A stretch of 64,000 bases of DNA from Lichtheimia corymbifera B2541 (taxonomy: Eukaryota > Mucoromycota > Mucoromycetes > Mucorales > Lichtheimiaceae): positions 104,395 to 168,394 of the forward strand of contig JNEU01001139.1 in assembly GCA_000697475.1 (NCBI GenBank). Direction: 5' to 3'. Shown one piece after another: positions 45,422-57,562 of the stretch (position 1 is the stretch's first letter; every line of letters starts with the position of its first letter). The notes below the pieces were generated by a model that saw only the letters and a list, made by a program, of their open reading frames with translations, had not been told where the DNA came from and ran no database searches. A program made the translations under genes and the position numbers.

Positions 45422-46182
45422 ATGCGCTCATCGTTCATCGTCTTCGCCTTTGCAATTCTCTTTGCTTTTTGCATTGCTGGATCGATTGCTCAAGAAGGCA
45501 ACCCTGACTCGCACTACTTTAATGTCACCAAGCCTGCACCCAATTCGCCTTATGTAGCTGGTCAAAAGTTGCCTCTTGTATACCGTGTCTCGAGCGATAG
45601 CAGCTCCAACAGTGAGTAGCCGACTTTGATGAAAGAAATTCAATGCTAATTTGCTATTACCTTGTAGTTCTTCAATTGTCCATTACTTTGGAAGACCCTC
45701 GTAACGCCACCAACAGCGTCGTGCTTGTAGAAAGCGCTGACATTTCGCAAGGCTTCAGCAACAAGGTGGATCAAGATGGTGCCACTGTCTATGAGCACCA
45801 GGCCAACGTAAGCTCTACTTGTCTTTTTTCAATCTCATGTGCCTCTTTGCTTACACAAATGATGTAGTACGACATTCCAACCACCACCATTCCTGGGTCG
45901 TACAATGTGAGTTTTCTAGGAGAGAGCAAATGTGTGCAAGAAACCTCTTTTACTAACATGTAGAAATAATAGGTCGTCTATACCAACCATGCCACCGCTC
46001 ATAATGTCAGCATCCCAATCAGCATTTCGGCTGCACCTTCCTCATCCAGTGCTGCTCCAAGTGCCAGTACGACTGAGTCTGGCAAAAAGAGCATGTGGGA
46101 TACCAGTGCGTCCACCAAGGCCGCCGCTGCCCCTGCATGGGCTATCCTTTTGCTTTCTCCTTTGGCTGCAATCGTCTTGTAA
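45422..46182 (+). CDS. GPI-anchored Kre9/Knh1-like surface protein
   Basis: Four exons (45422-45611, 45668-45807, 45868-45906, 45973-46182) sum to 579 nt, 192 residues. It has a signal peptide (SSFIVFAFAILFAFCIAGSI). The domain with FNVTKPAPNSPYVAGQKL then LPLVYRVSSDS resembles the Kre9/Knh1 N-terminal domain of wall-synthesis proteins, and ITLEDPRNATNSVV and TTTIPGSYNVVYTNHA fit the same Ig-like fold. A Ser/Ala-rich stalk follows, and a C-terminal hydrophobic tail (APAWAILLLSPLAAIVL) is typical of GPI attachment. It probably sits at the plasma membrane or wall. A shorter relative lies at 55806. Confidence 0.82.
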
Positions 46183-48519
46183 AGAAACATGCATCCTCTC
46201 TTTCTCAATACTCTTTCATATTCCTTTGCACATTACTTTCTTTGTCTTACCTGTACTCACTAGATGATAATAAAACTTGCACCACATCTGTAATATGCAT
46301 GTGCAAAACGGTCATTATACATTTTGTCCGCTGTAAATCTATATCCTTGTTTGATTGTACTGTATGCGTCCAGAGCGGTCGATAGCCTTAGTTTCCGTGT
46401 TTGCTGCACCCCCTTGTTTTGACCCATTTGAATCTTGCAGAACACCCACTGATAAACATTTTTACCGTAGAATGGGTGCTGTTGCCGCGTTTCTACCATA
46501 CACATCAGGTGAGAAAATCTACCACCATATGTATCCCGTAGCCTCCTTGAATCTATACCTCCTTTTTTCTTGGGTTGAGTTGGCCATTTGCATTTCTTGC
46601 TAACGTCTTGTTGTCGATCGTTTTATGTATATGATGCCCATGGATGATCAATTAAATGTCTTAGGTATAGTCACGAGTGGCCCCGCCATCGTGTGGGATG
46701 GTTTGTAAAATAGGATCATGACCGCGTGGCAGCATGTAAGCTTGTCGTCTACATGACAGAATTTGTATCAGAAAGCATAGCGGAAGCATCTGGATGCACC
46801 TGCATACCGGTGCGGCAGCATCAAGCACATTTACTATTCGGCATCATTGGTGGTCTAGGCATGCATCCTCAACCCCCATTTACATGAAATTGATGATCAC
46901 AATGCCTCTTTATGTCATTTACCCCATATCATTATCAATAAAAAGAAGTGCATCCATTCCCTGATGATCCTTTCATAGATTTTATGCCATCATATGGTTG
47001 CATGAACGAGCTTGTGCAACGAGATGAGTCAATTTCATCAACAGATGTGTTCTGGATTTTTAATGAGTGATATGATCGCTTATAAAATTAGGTATTAAGT
47101 GGGTGGTGCAACTACAAGAGGGTGTTGGGCATATTGATAGTATGGTGTAGTACGTCTGAGGCCAAAAGCGGCATGAGGCAATTGACACCGAGTCTGGCGT
47201 CTCTTGATTTTTAACGCTTCAACCACCTTTGTCCACTCTGCCTTCAATTCCGGGACCAATGGAAGCTTGAAAACAACATACATGGCAACCCATGCATCGC
47301 TCGTAAGCACAAGAGATCTATTTCCAAGGGATCGGCGTCAACCGATTTTGCACATTCGACCTGAGAGCATGAGTGCAACCGATATACGAGATACGCGAAT
47401 AGCAATTCGATAGTTGGCTTTAACAGTTGTCAGCATTGCACCTCCTTCGACCTCCTGTTCTCTCATCGACAACGAGATTCCACACCAAGCGCATATAAAG
47501 CAAGACCTGCTATCACAAAGGTGATGTCTCAATCTCTTTGGTCAAGGGGTAGGTGTCAATGGTTTTGCTGTGATATGATATCGCATAATCTAACGGTACT
47601 TTGATCCTTGTAGTTCTCTGTTGCCTATTCTTGTGTTCATTGTTCTCTTGGTGGCCTTTGATTGATCCCCTTTCCTGAATCCGTTGTGGTACGTATGATT
47701 ATCCTTCTTCATGATCGGTATATTGACATGTGTTCGGTTAGTGAACTCCAGCAGGATGAGAAGTTTCTTTGTCAATACATACCGTCTTCATATCCAAGCA
47801 GCAGCATGATCGATACTGTGTCATACTTTCAGAACACACAGCATATCAACATCGTCCTCAAGGTTTCGTGGATGACAACGAAGGCATGACGTTGGACGAT
47901 ACCAGAGCAATTTCGCAAAGAGGATATAGCAGGGGTGGTGCTCAAGGTGCTCGTTGCAAGATGATGCAGAAAAGGAGGATTGCAGTGTTTCATGTATGCG
48001 GATTGAGGATACTGTCGATGGCCCAACAAACAGCATCAACAACTAGATGGCGTTCGCAGCTGAAAAGGACTTGGATTTGCATATTTTCCAGCGCACAAGG
48101 AAATGGAGATCGAACAATGAAATCGATTCAGCATTTATTACATTCGTCTTGAGTCCCTTGTATCCAGGAGAACACACCAATGAGGCTTTGTGGAAAAGAG
48201 ATACAAATCCATTTTGATGAGTGATCGTCATCATTTGCTCTGTCGACCAGTATACGTTCTTCAACAAGGCATGGGGATTGTCACTATGGCGGATCATGTT
48301 GTTTCAATGCAAAGAGGACCAGCCTATTGCTCTAGCCGTAACTCCGCAACTTGGTATCCACGGTAGATAGTCCCTTTAATTCCATAGCAACCACCTTAGT
48401 TTGCAAAATAAACACTGAATCAATTATATCACACGTATGCTGTATTAATATCCTTTTATTATCATTATACAAAAAGACTCAATGGCCCTTTTAAAAAGTA
48501 CGAATCATGTTGGATGCAC
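46183..48519. other. 2.3-kb interval with possible eroded coding sequence
   Basis: No intact gene. On the plus strand, 47662-48226 contains protein-like stretches in the same or adjacent frames with stops between them (see the pseudogene entry). The rest is featureless. Confidence 0.4.
47662..48226 (+). pseudogene. Possible decayed or unresolved protein-coding region
   Basis: One frame gives ELQQDEKFLCQYIPSSYPSS and later FRKEDIAGVVLKVLVAR with a single in-frame TGA between them. A shifted frame then gives AEKDLDLHIFQRTRKWRSNN and SAFITFVLSPLYPGEHTNEA. These read like real protein, but no combination of splice sites I tried joins them. I recognise no family. It may be a broken gene, a mobile-element remnant or chance. 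Confidence 0.25.
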
Positions 48520-50095
48520 TTATTTCTTGCCAGCCTTTTGGGCAGCTTTGGTAACCTTGCCAGCCTTGTCAACCTTCTCAACGGCCTTGATGACACCGAC
48601 AGCGACGGTTTGACGCATATCACGGACAGCGAAACGACCAAGAGGAGGATATTCAGTGTAGGCTTCAACGCACATGGGCTTGGAAGGAACCATCTTGACG
48701 ATAGCAGAGTCACCGCTCTTGACGAACTTGGGGGAGTCTTCCAACTTCTTACCTGTTTTCAATAAAATGGAAAGTGTTTGGATTAGCAAATGATCAAAAA
48801 GTAATCGAGAAAGATCAAGGAAAGAGCAATTGAGGCAAAATCCAGAGATCAAGCCCAATACCCATATCCCAAACCAAAATATTTACTTACCGGAACGACG
48901 ATCGATCTTCTCAAGAAGCTCAGAGAACTTGCATGCAATGTGAGCAGTGTGGCAATCCAAGACAGGAGAGTAACCAGCACCAATCTGACCAGGGTGGTTC
49001 AAGACAATAACTTGAGCGGTGAAGGAAGCGGATTCCTTGGCGGGGTCGTTCTTGGAGTCAGAGCAGACGTTACCACGGCGGATATCCTTGACGGAAACGT
49101 TCTTGACGTTGAAACCGACGTTGTCACCGGGAACACCTTCAGCAAGTTGCTCGTGGTGCATTTCAACGGACTTGACTTCAGTGGTGACGTTAGCGGGAGC
49201 GAAGGTGACAACCATACCAGGCTTGATGACACCAGTCTCAACACGACCGACAGGAACTGTACCAATACCACCGATCTTGTAGACATCTTGAAGGGGAAGA
49301 CGAAGGGGCTTGTCGGAAGGACGGACAGGGGGATCAATGTTGTCAATGGCCTCAAGAAGGGTCTTGCCAGTCTTGGCACCAGCCTTAGTCTCCTTGTTCC
49401 ATCCCTTGAACCAAGGCATGTTGGTGGACTCCTCCAACATGTTGTCACCGTTCCAGCCAGAGATAGGGACGAAAGGAACGGACTTGGGGTTGAAACCAAT
49501 CTTCTTGATGAAGGTGGAAACTTCCTTGACAATTTCGTTGTAACGGGCCTCAGAGTACTTGGTGGAATCCATCTTGTTGATAGCGACAATCAATTGACGG
49601 ACACCAAGGGTGAAAGCAAGCAAAGCGTGTTCACGGGTTTGACCATCCTTGGAGATACCAGCTTCGAATTCACCAGTACCAGCAGCAATAATCAAGATAC
49701 CGCAGTCAGCTTGGGAAGTACCAGTAATCATGTTCTTGATGAAATCACGATGGCCAGGGGCATCAATGACGGTAACGTGGTACTTGGGAGTCTCGAACTT
49801 CCAGAGAGCGATATCGATGGTGATACCACGCTCACGTTCAGCCTTAAGCTTGTCCAAAACCCAGGCGTACTTGAAGGAACCCTTACCGAGTTCAGCGGCT
49901 TCCTTCTCGAACTTCTCAATGGTACGCTTGTCAATACCACCGCACTTGTAGATCAAGTGACCAGTAGTGGTGGACTTGCCCTATTGCAAAGGTGTCAATT
50001 TCCTGCCAACCCCATTGTCCCATTGTCAACAATGTACTTACGGAATCGACGTGACCAATGACGACAACGTTAACGTGAGTCTTCTCCTTACCCAT
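48520..50095 (-). CDS. TEF1: Translation elongation factor EF-1alpha
   Basis: GTPase that brings aminoacyl-tRNA to the ribosome. Three exons (50095-50042, 49980-48891, 48752-48520) sum to 1377 nt, 458 residues, exactly the fungal length. The first intron splits the P-loop GHVDSGKSTTTG after the Ser. Also visible: [15 protein letters not shown] (switch 2), [10 protein letters not shown] (guanine specificity), [16 protein letters not shown], and the basic end [11 protein letters not shown]. Codons are highly biased toward C-ending forms, as expected for one of the most expressed genes. A CCATCCATC-type tract lies in its leader (50110-50145 on the plus strand). The long open frame on the opposite strand is a by-product of this codon bias. 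Confidence 0.99.
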
Positions 50096-51109
50096 GGTAG
50101 CTATAATGAGATGGATTAGATGGATGGATGAATGGATGGGTGATTGTGGATGTTTGTTATTGCAACTTACATGTTCTTTATGTGAAAAAAGGGAGCGAGC
50201 ACTTGGATGCATTCTCTGCGATTCCTTTTCTCTCTCACTGAAATCGCTCTTCCAAATTTTTCCAAGCCATCATTGGTCCAATCCAACTTCGGGATCCCAA
50301 ATCGTCCTCACTGGTGATCGATTGATGCACATTACTGTTTTTCCAAGAACATCCATATCATCTTTTATCATCATCACATACGCTTGTAATTTATTGACTA
50401 CAGATTCATGTTTCATCGTAATATAAAAATTAGACCCAATATTAATGAGATGCATAATAACAATGACTACCACCACGTGGGTAAAATAATAAAGGGACAA
50501 AGACATAATATATCATTTTCTTGTGCATTGAAAGAGGAGATAAGAATGACCTCGGTAAGGTTATTGCTATAGCCGTCATTGTATTATAGCTACATACGGG
50601 GAGCAGAGGAATTTACCGAGTGGGTTGCAAAAAGGACACGTTGCCACCCACTGCCAAGCTCTCCCAAAGGAAAGCTCAAGACAATGTGCAGCAAAAGACT
50701 GCTCAACAACATGCTTCCTGCAATCCGTTCTTCTTACTGACATGTGAATAGCAACGCAAATGGATGTTATGGGCTGACTTCTTTAACAGATAGCATCACC
50801 CTCGCGCACTAAAACCTGACAGTGTAAAAAGTGTAAGAAAACAAACCAACTACCACATGGACACTTCTTTTATAGACAAATCAAGAGTAACACAGAAAAA
50901 ATTTTGACTTTTTTTGATGCCATGGGCACTTCCCCTTGGTTGCTGTGTTTTCCAAGAGGTCAATGTTGGTGATGGTTGACTTGCTTGTGTAACACAATGC
51001 GGAACGAGAAAGAACAAAATGAAACACGAGTTTTGGTATATTCGATTTGACAATACAAGAGTCCATCATGGTGGAAGGGGAAGGAGGATATGTATATTGT
51101 GGATTGATT
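50096..51109. other. TEF1 promoter and 3' flank of the small membrane protein gene
   Basis: 1 kb. It holds the GGAT/CCATC tract near 50110-50145 and the 5' leader of TEF1. Otherwise nothing recognised. Confidence 0.5.
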
Positions 51110-51469
51110 CTAATAGCGGTGGACGTGTGGTGTGCTATCCATCTTTTGGTATCCATGTTGACTGGTTGGCACGATTTCAGAGATTGGATGTGGTTGATAA
51201 GGTCGTGCACCAGTAAGTTGCTCGGTAAGGAATCGATGTTTTTCGTTTTCGGCTGCTAGTCGTTTCCTCATGCTTTGGATACTCTTGACCACGTACCAGA
51301 TCAAGAGTGAAAAAATGAGTAGACCAAGCACGACAATGATGATAAAGTGGCTGTGACGCTCGAGCCAACCTTTTTCCTCTTCTTGGTGCTCATTGTCACC
51401 TTGTCTAAATCCAGTATCATCGGCTAATACGACCGCCATAAATAGGATCCACAACAACAATACAAACAT
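51110..51469 (-). CDS. Small single-pass membrane protein with signal peptide
   Basis: A single exon of 119 residues. The signal peptide MFVLLLWILFMAVVLADD is followed by a short acidic luminal part (GDNEHQEEEKGW), one strong membrane span (FIIIVVLGLLIFSLLIWYVV), then a basic cytoplasmic tail (KSIQSMRKRLAAENEKHR) and a His/Pro-rich end. This gives a type I topology. The frame extends nine residues upstream; I chose the Met that begins the signal peptide. No family recognised. Confidence 0.6.
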   Translation of the reverse strand: MFVLLLWILFMAVVLADDTGFRQGDNEHQEEEKGWLERHSHFIIIVVLGLLIFSLLIWYVVKSIQSMRKRLAAENEKHRFLTEQLTGARPYQPHPISEIVPTSQHGYQKMDSTPHVHRY

Positions 51470-51615
51470 GTTGCTTCTATTGCTGAACGTAGACAAATCG
51501 AGAAATTAAGAAATCGTATGAGCGTGTATAAAAAGATGGGTTTATGCAAATAAAAAAAAAAAGTGAAAGGAAGGAGAGTATGACAGAAATGACGTTTTGT
51601 GAAATAAAAAAACTA

Positions 51616-52916
51616 CTACTGCTGTGGTTGGCTTTTGCGTGCTTGAACCTCATCCAAAGTAGGCACGGAGTCCATTGATCCCTCGCGTTCCACAGCTATG
51701 GATGCAGCAATATTAGCTTCCTCAAGAGCGTTGTTGACTCGTGTAAAGTAGTCCTCCTCCTGATTACGCACAAACGCCGCTAGGAAAAAGCCCTAAGCAT
51801 CCTGTTTAGTATCCCATTTCCTGCTGTACTCCTTTTCTCCTTCACAACAAAAGGTCCGACTTACCACAAAAGTATCACCAGCACCTGTTGTATCCTTGAC
51901 CTTGACCTTTTGGCATGGGACAATAAAGTCCCGGATGCCACCTCCCGCTTTTTGGAATTTGGCCACCACTCCTTGCGAACCAAGAGTGACAACGACACCT
52001 TGCATATTGGGGAAACGCTTCAACAATTCAGCAGCCAGATCGAGACCTTTTCCTTCAGCCTTTTCGCCAGAGATTTGTTCATACAAGAAACGGGCCTCGG
52101 TTTCATTAACAATGAGAATGGCGACCTTGTCAAAAGGAAAGACGTCAATGATACCGGGTGTCATGGGTGCTGGGTTGAATAGAATAGAAAGACCACGTTC
52201 AGCAGCCACACGCATGATATCGCCTCCTGCGCTGATTTCATTTTGCATCACAATCCAGTCGCCAGGACCAAAGTTCTCGAGCACTTTGCTTGCATCTGTG
52301 GCGTTGTAACAATCATTGGTACCAGGGAAAAGCACAATACAATTTTCACCATCATTGCTCACTTGGATAAAAGCGCGACCATTGCCCTATCATCATTCAC
52401 TCAATCCAATCCATCCTATCCTTGTTGTCCATTACCCAAATAAGGACTTACCACAGTCTCAGAGATCTTGCTATAAGTCATATCCACACCACGTTCAGTC
52501 ATATAATCCTTGATCTATCATACATACATGATTGAGTATCCTTATCCCCTCCCCATTGATATCCTTTCCTTCAGACTTACCCAGGAAGCATCATGGCCAA
52601 TAACACCAGCATGATAGACCTTTCCACCACCCTATTTAGAATTCTCATTAGTATCACACGATCTTGCATGATCCATTATATGATTTACCTTGGCCAACGA
52701 TACGGATTGATTTGCACCTAAAACAAGTTGATATATAAGAATGCGGGGTGTGGGGAAGGGGCAAACAGCAGCAACGAAAAAGGACGACTCACCTTTGCCA
52801 CCAGCGCGTTGAGAGAAGCCTGTGGCAGACAATGTCTCGCCAGGTTCGACAATGTGGGGCACAGTAAAGGTCTGATCGAGGTTGAATGAACCGTAGTTGA
52901 GGATCTTGCCGCCCAT
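51616..52916 (-). CDS. RBK1: Ribokinase (PfkB family)
   Basis: Phosphorylates D-ribose to ribose 5-phosphate. Six exons (52916-52793, 52717-52689, 52631-52581, 52514-52452, 52386-51865, 51792-51616) sum to 966 nt, 321 residues. The sugar-binding start NYGSFNLDQTF, the double-Gly motif RAGGKGANQSVSLAKGGGK, the mid-domain NPAPMTPG and NETEARFL, and the catalytic/anion-hole motif DTTGAGDTFVGFF are all present. Very small exons (29-63 nt) mark the 5' half. It works next to transketolase metabolically, although that gene is 26 kb away. The divergent quinone oxidoreductase starts about 600 bp upstream. Confidence 0.94.
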
Positions 52917-53511
52917 TGGGGTTGTAGAAAAGAAAAGAAAGAACAGGTGATGGATGCTGCTCTGGGGTTTCCCACCAAATCAAGCTAAATGTCAAACACA
53001 GGGTCCGAAATACGTTTTCCGCTGCCTTCCACTCAGAAAAAGGCGGTATGTATACATTTCCCATCTTGCTTCCACCACCACCACCCTATTACATGTATCT
53101 TTGTCATAGATGATACTATTACTAATCCCACACACTCAACGCGTCTTCATCATCGCGTGATATCCTATTATATTATAGTTTACTGCGACAATGCTTGTGC
53201 TACCATACACAGAACGTTGTTGTTGGCCACCATTTCGGCACCGGCACAATTATTACATGCCCTTCCGGTATCTACTTTCCTCCCTTTGGGTAAGTAATCG
53301 TCATCCATATCCTAATGCAAAGGATTCGTCATTGCACAGCCCCACGAGGCTCATCCAACACATCATCATAGATGTACATCCTTTGGAAAAGTATAAAAGT
53401 GTCGACAACAACACATACTACATCAAGCTGCACTAAGCCATTATAGCTTTTACTTTTGCATAATTATCACCGCTTCTCCGATCGAGTATCTCCTGTATTC
53501 AAACCACTACC
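52917..53511. other. Divergent promoter region, ribokinase and quinone oxidoreductase
   Basis: 595 bp shared 5' region. No gene supported. Confidence 0.5.
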
Positions 53512-54735
53512 ATGAAGGCCGTTCTTGTTGAAAAAATCGATGATCGCTATCAGCTCGCTTATAAGGACGTACCAATTCCCACTCCCAAAGAAGGTCAGGT
53601 TGTCGTCAAGAACCACTTTATTGGTAAGCATATTATCTCCCCCACTTTAATGTCTATGATAATTGATGATGCATCATGATGATATGTACAGGAGTCAACT
53701 TTTCAGACACAGTCTACGACCATCTTTTTGCACAACCTCCACCTTATGTGCCTGGATGTGAAAGGTAACGATGGGATGAAGGATGTAATAAGGGATCACG
53801 ATCTCATTGTTTATCGTATCTGCAGTGCTGGTGAAGTAATTGCCGTTGGTGCGAATGTTGACGATATCAAAGTGGGAGACCGTGTCGCCCACGTGAGCTT
53901 CAATGCTTATTCTGAATACGCAGCTTTGGACGCCAGCCAAGTCGCAAAGATTCCCGACAATGTATCATACAAGGATGCCGCAGCTGCAAGTGCTCAAGCA
54001 TTGACTGCATTGACATTGGTGCGTCATGCTTACCCTGTGAAGAAAGGAGGTACATAGTGCTTGAGATCATCAGGAGTATTACAAACAAGGTTGTTAACAG
54101 CATATTGTGGTAGATTACATCCTTGTCTATGCTGCTGCCGGTGGAGTGGGATTGATGCTTTGCCAACTGGGTCGATATCTTAATGCCACTGTCATTGGTG
54201 TGACCAGTTCATCCGAAAAGGCTGATTTTGCAAGAGAAAATGGTGCGGATTATGTGATCAACTCAAGCAAAGAAGATGTTGCTGCGAAGGTGAAGGAGAT
54301 CACCAATGGCTTGGGTTGTCATGCTGTGTACGACAGTATCGGTAAAGCAACGTTTGAAACGTCCATGGAATGTACACGACGAAATGGCACTCTCTGTTCC
54401 TATGGCTTCGCTTCCGGTGACGCTGATCCAGTAAGGGAAACATCATCCTTCATGATGATATTGAATATTGATTGATTGTTGTATCATCCTAGCTGCCACT
54501 TATGCGATTAGCTGAAAACAACGTGACTATAAACCGGCCAGCACTATACCGACATCTGGTCACCCGAGAAGAAAGAGAAAGATGGTGGAGCGAATTGTTT
54601 GATCTCCTTGGCAACGGTCACATCAAGGCACACATTCACAAAGTATACGACTTGAAGGATACAGCACTGGCACATGAGGATATCAAAGGTCGTAAAACCA
54701 TAGGCAAGCTTCTCCTCAAACCTTCTGCAGACTAG
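53512..54735 (+). CDS. NADPH quinone oxidoreductase (zeta-crystallin-like MDR)
   Basis: Five exons (53512-53623, 53692-53764, 53826-54049, 54114-54430, 54493-54735) sum to 969 nt, 322 residues. Features of the zinc-free MDR quinone reductase family: GVNFSDT, PYVPGCESAGEVIAVG, GDRVAH, then the cofactor motif YAAAGGVGLMLCQLGRYLNA and VIGVTSSSEKADFARENGAD. The end AHEDIKGRKTIGKLLLKP is typical. It has no zinc-binding cysteines. It reduces quinones or other activated carbonyls with NADPH; the closest yeast relative would be Zta1. Confidence 0.94.
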
Positions 54736-55805
54736 ACCATTTGACGTGTAGCAATAAAGTCTTCTTCCTATGTATGAAATCATCCTGTATAATCTAACCG
54801 GCTTTACTTTTGCTCATATGGTAAGGTCATCCATGACAATGAATGTAAGCACTTGTCTTTTGGGAATTAGTACATAGCTCTTCCAATAAAAGTATGGCTT
54901 TGCAGCCACACCATCATCTTGTACACCGCCCTGGTGGCGAGGATAATCTTAATCTCAGCAATCAACCTGCACGTTTGCAGAAATTGGAGAATACAAGGAT
55001 TGTAAATCTGAGTTGCACATACATACACACGATGCATCAGCGCACTTGGCAAGGCACAAACATGAGCACCGATGACCAAAACAATCGGAAGTCTACATTG
55101 AATAACAGACACAAAGAAAACGTGGCTCTTTTATCATATTTATTGTATGCCTTGTATGGTAGTATTCCAGCACAGCACAAATAAAAGAAAGGGAGTATGT
55201 ATGCTCTTGGAATGAGGGTGGCGTAATGTAAGCACCGAATTATCCGGTAGTGCTACAACACCGTGCGGTTAATGAGCCATATTGGAATGATTTATATATT
55301 TGCATGTAAACAATCAACTGCGTGGTTGTATAATTTCTCTCTCCTTATCCCTTGTTTTGTGATACTCGGGTCCCAGTAATGTGTATGCATTGATGCACGG
55401 GCTACAGCAATGGTGGTGGTCTTGCCGCGCTGTTATTGTCCATTAGGATATCAAGAGAAAAGCGGGGGGAAACAAGGGTCTAGTGAATGTATGGCATAGT
55501 ACCGTTAAACTTGTTTTCAGCACAATGATTTTGTATGGAGATCAAGCACGAGGGCGGAAAGTCAAGGTGCTGTGGTACATTTCCTTGTTGTAGCATGTTG
55601 TATTTTTGGAGACATTCAATTTGACTTGTGCCACCACCTTATTTATTTGACTGGATTAAAAGAAGCGCGGTTTTCCCTGGATGCAATTGCCTGGAACCCG
55701 ATCAACAAGCAGCACACAACACACCTCTTTCCCACTTTCCGCTCGTTTTTCCTTCATCACCACCACCCTCTTTTTCTTTGCTGCACGCTCTTTATCGATT
55801 CAACC
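54736..55805. other. Intergenic, 1.07 kb
   Basis: No gene supported. The last 100 bp are pyrimidine-rich leader of the next gene. Confidence 0.5.
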
Positions 55806-56375
55806 ATGCAATTGTCCAAAGCCTTCCTCTTGTCAGCCGTCCTTGTCCTTGCCCTTATTCAGACCGCTTATGCTAGTGTGTACTCGCAATTGCACTTTAT
55901 GAAGGTCATCGAGCCCAAGGATGGTCAAGACATTAGAGCTGGTGAAAAGCTCAAAGTTAAATACTCCATGCAACCTCTTATTGATGGTAAATGTCATTGA
56001 TTTATTTATGTACTAGCATGCATTAATCCACTACTGCTAAAATAGAGCAAACCGCTATGGGCAGAGCATTGAAGTTGGATATCAACTTCCATCGCAGAAC
56101 CGGTAACCAAAAGCAACAACAAATCGGTGCCATCCACAAGAGCTGGTGAGTTGCGGCAGTGTTATATGCTGATTTGTATTCAATATACTCATCGATGGAT
56201 TGTTTGTAGCCCTGTTACTGCCAAGAACGACAAGTACGTTGTCCACACCAAGGAATGGACCATTCCCAAGAACACCAAGCCCGGATCTTACGCTGTTGAC
56301 TTTGTTGAACTTGTGCAATTCAGACGCACTCAAATCACCGCCACCGAGACCATCAAGGTCAACGTTGTCGATTAG
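55806..56375 (+). CDS. Small secreted protein related to Kre9/Knh1-type domains
   Basis: Three exons (55806-55986, 56046-56145, 56210-56375) sum to 447 nt, 148 residues. A signal peptide (MQLSKAFLLSAVLVLALIQT) is followed by HFMKVIEPKDGQDIRAGEKL and KVKYSMQPLID, the same plan as the N-terminal domain of the protein at 45422. The C-terminal half (TKEWTIPKNTKPGSYAVDFV) ends in a strand-like TATETIKVNVVD without a GPI signal, so the protein should be freely secreted or wall-held. Residues K/R make it basic. Family assignment is tentative; secretion is likely. Confidence 0.75.
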
Positions 56376-56760
56376 ATAACCCAGCGATATCAATAACCAA
56401 ATCCCCCCCAAACTTCCTCCGTTGTTGTCGTTGTTGTTGTGCTCCTCCATCTCTTTTTGAAAAAAAGAGACATACACACACACACACACCCCACATAAAC
56501 ACAATATCCCAACGTATAATACATACATTCCATTGTACTCTTTTCCACCATCAAATCAAATAATCTGTTGCATTGCAATGCGTTCGAACCAATGAAAGTT
56601 GTATATTTGACTGTAACATTGGATTCATCTAGCGTAAACAAAACTCTTCATGTCGAGAGAGAGAAAGAGAGAGCTTTAAAATATCATGACTGTTTGCGTG
56701 ATGGTTGCTTGATGGATTGTGTGTTGTGATGTTGTGAGGCGTGTGTGTCCGGTAACGAGT
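56376..56760. other. Convergent 3' flanks with CA run
   Basis: 385 bp between convergent stops. Contains a CA run (56471-56488) and a GA run near 56658-56671. Confidence 0.5.
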
Positions 56761-56931
56761 TTACTGGCTCTTGCTAGCCTCGAGCTTGGCGTAGAAAGCA
56801 TCACGACGTTGGACTTGAGGAAGATGGTACAAGTTCCACCAACCGGCACCAGCGATGCCACCGAGAGTCAAAGCGATGGTGAGATCCTTCAAGAACAACT
56901 TGCGGAACTTGCCAGTAATGGGAGCAATCAT
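56761..56931 (-). CDS. COX9: Cytochrome c oxidase subunit VIIa (Cox9-like)
   Basis: A 56-residue protein of the mitochondrial inner membrane, part of complex IV. It reads MIAPITGKFRKLFLKDLTIA, one membrane span (LGGIAGAGWWNLYHLP), then RRDAFYAKLEASKSQ, matching the fungal Cox9/VIIa pattern in length and in the RRDAFYAKLE end. The coding part has no intron. A GT donor followed by a pyrimidine-rich stretch just upstream suggests a 5'-leader intron (about 56942-56996). Confidence 0.88.
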   Translation of the reverse strand: MIAPITGKFRKLFLKDLTIALTLGGIAGAGWWNLYHLPQVQRRDAFYAKLEASKSQ

Positions 56932-57562
56932 GATTGTCAAAAGTGTTGAAAGTGAGAGAGGGGAGATAGACGAAAAAGAGCAAAACAAATTTACCTCGAC
57001 CAGGGATGACGCGAACTTGATTCCTCCACAACTCCGCACACCTTTGCTCCCTCCTGTTGCTGTATAGTATGTAGTCAATGATGATAACGACTTATAAACA
57101 ATATGCGCGTTGTATAATGATGAGCATAACAAGTTTATAATAATGGCATGTCATCCATTGAATAAAAGTAAAAAAGACAAGTTTCCATGATGATGACATT
57201 TTTAACCCAATAAACAGGAGGATGATATTGGAAGATGATTGAATGCTTTGCAACTTTATAAACAAAGGATGACTTACACGCTATTTTTCATAATTGGAAT
57301 GGCTATTGTAGGTGTCTAGGAATATCCATATGTCATTCAGGGTGGTTGGTGGGGACCAAGATCTGCTACGCTGTGGTGGCTATTCACAGTCACCTGATTG
57401 ACAAAATAGGAGAGAGAGGTTGTCAATGAGACAATCCTCCTCTTTTTTGTTCCTAGGTAAAAATCACATCATCCATGCCGTCGATTCATGCATCCATCGA
57501 CTCACCTATCCATCCATCCATGATAGGTTCTTTAAAAGTCCTCGAACAGCATATCTATCAGC
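56932..57562. other. Divergent region between Cox9 and P0
   Basis: 630 bp. Includes a CCATCCATCCATG tract at 57506-57522 close to the P0 start. No other gene. Confidence 0.55.

Noticed and set aside
48940..50061. A 373-codon open frame antisense to EF-1alpha
   Set aside because: It mirrors EF-1alpha, whose strong C-ending codon bias removes stops on the opposite strand. It spans an intron boundary of the real gene and resembles no family.
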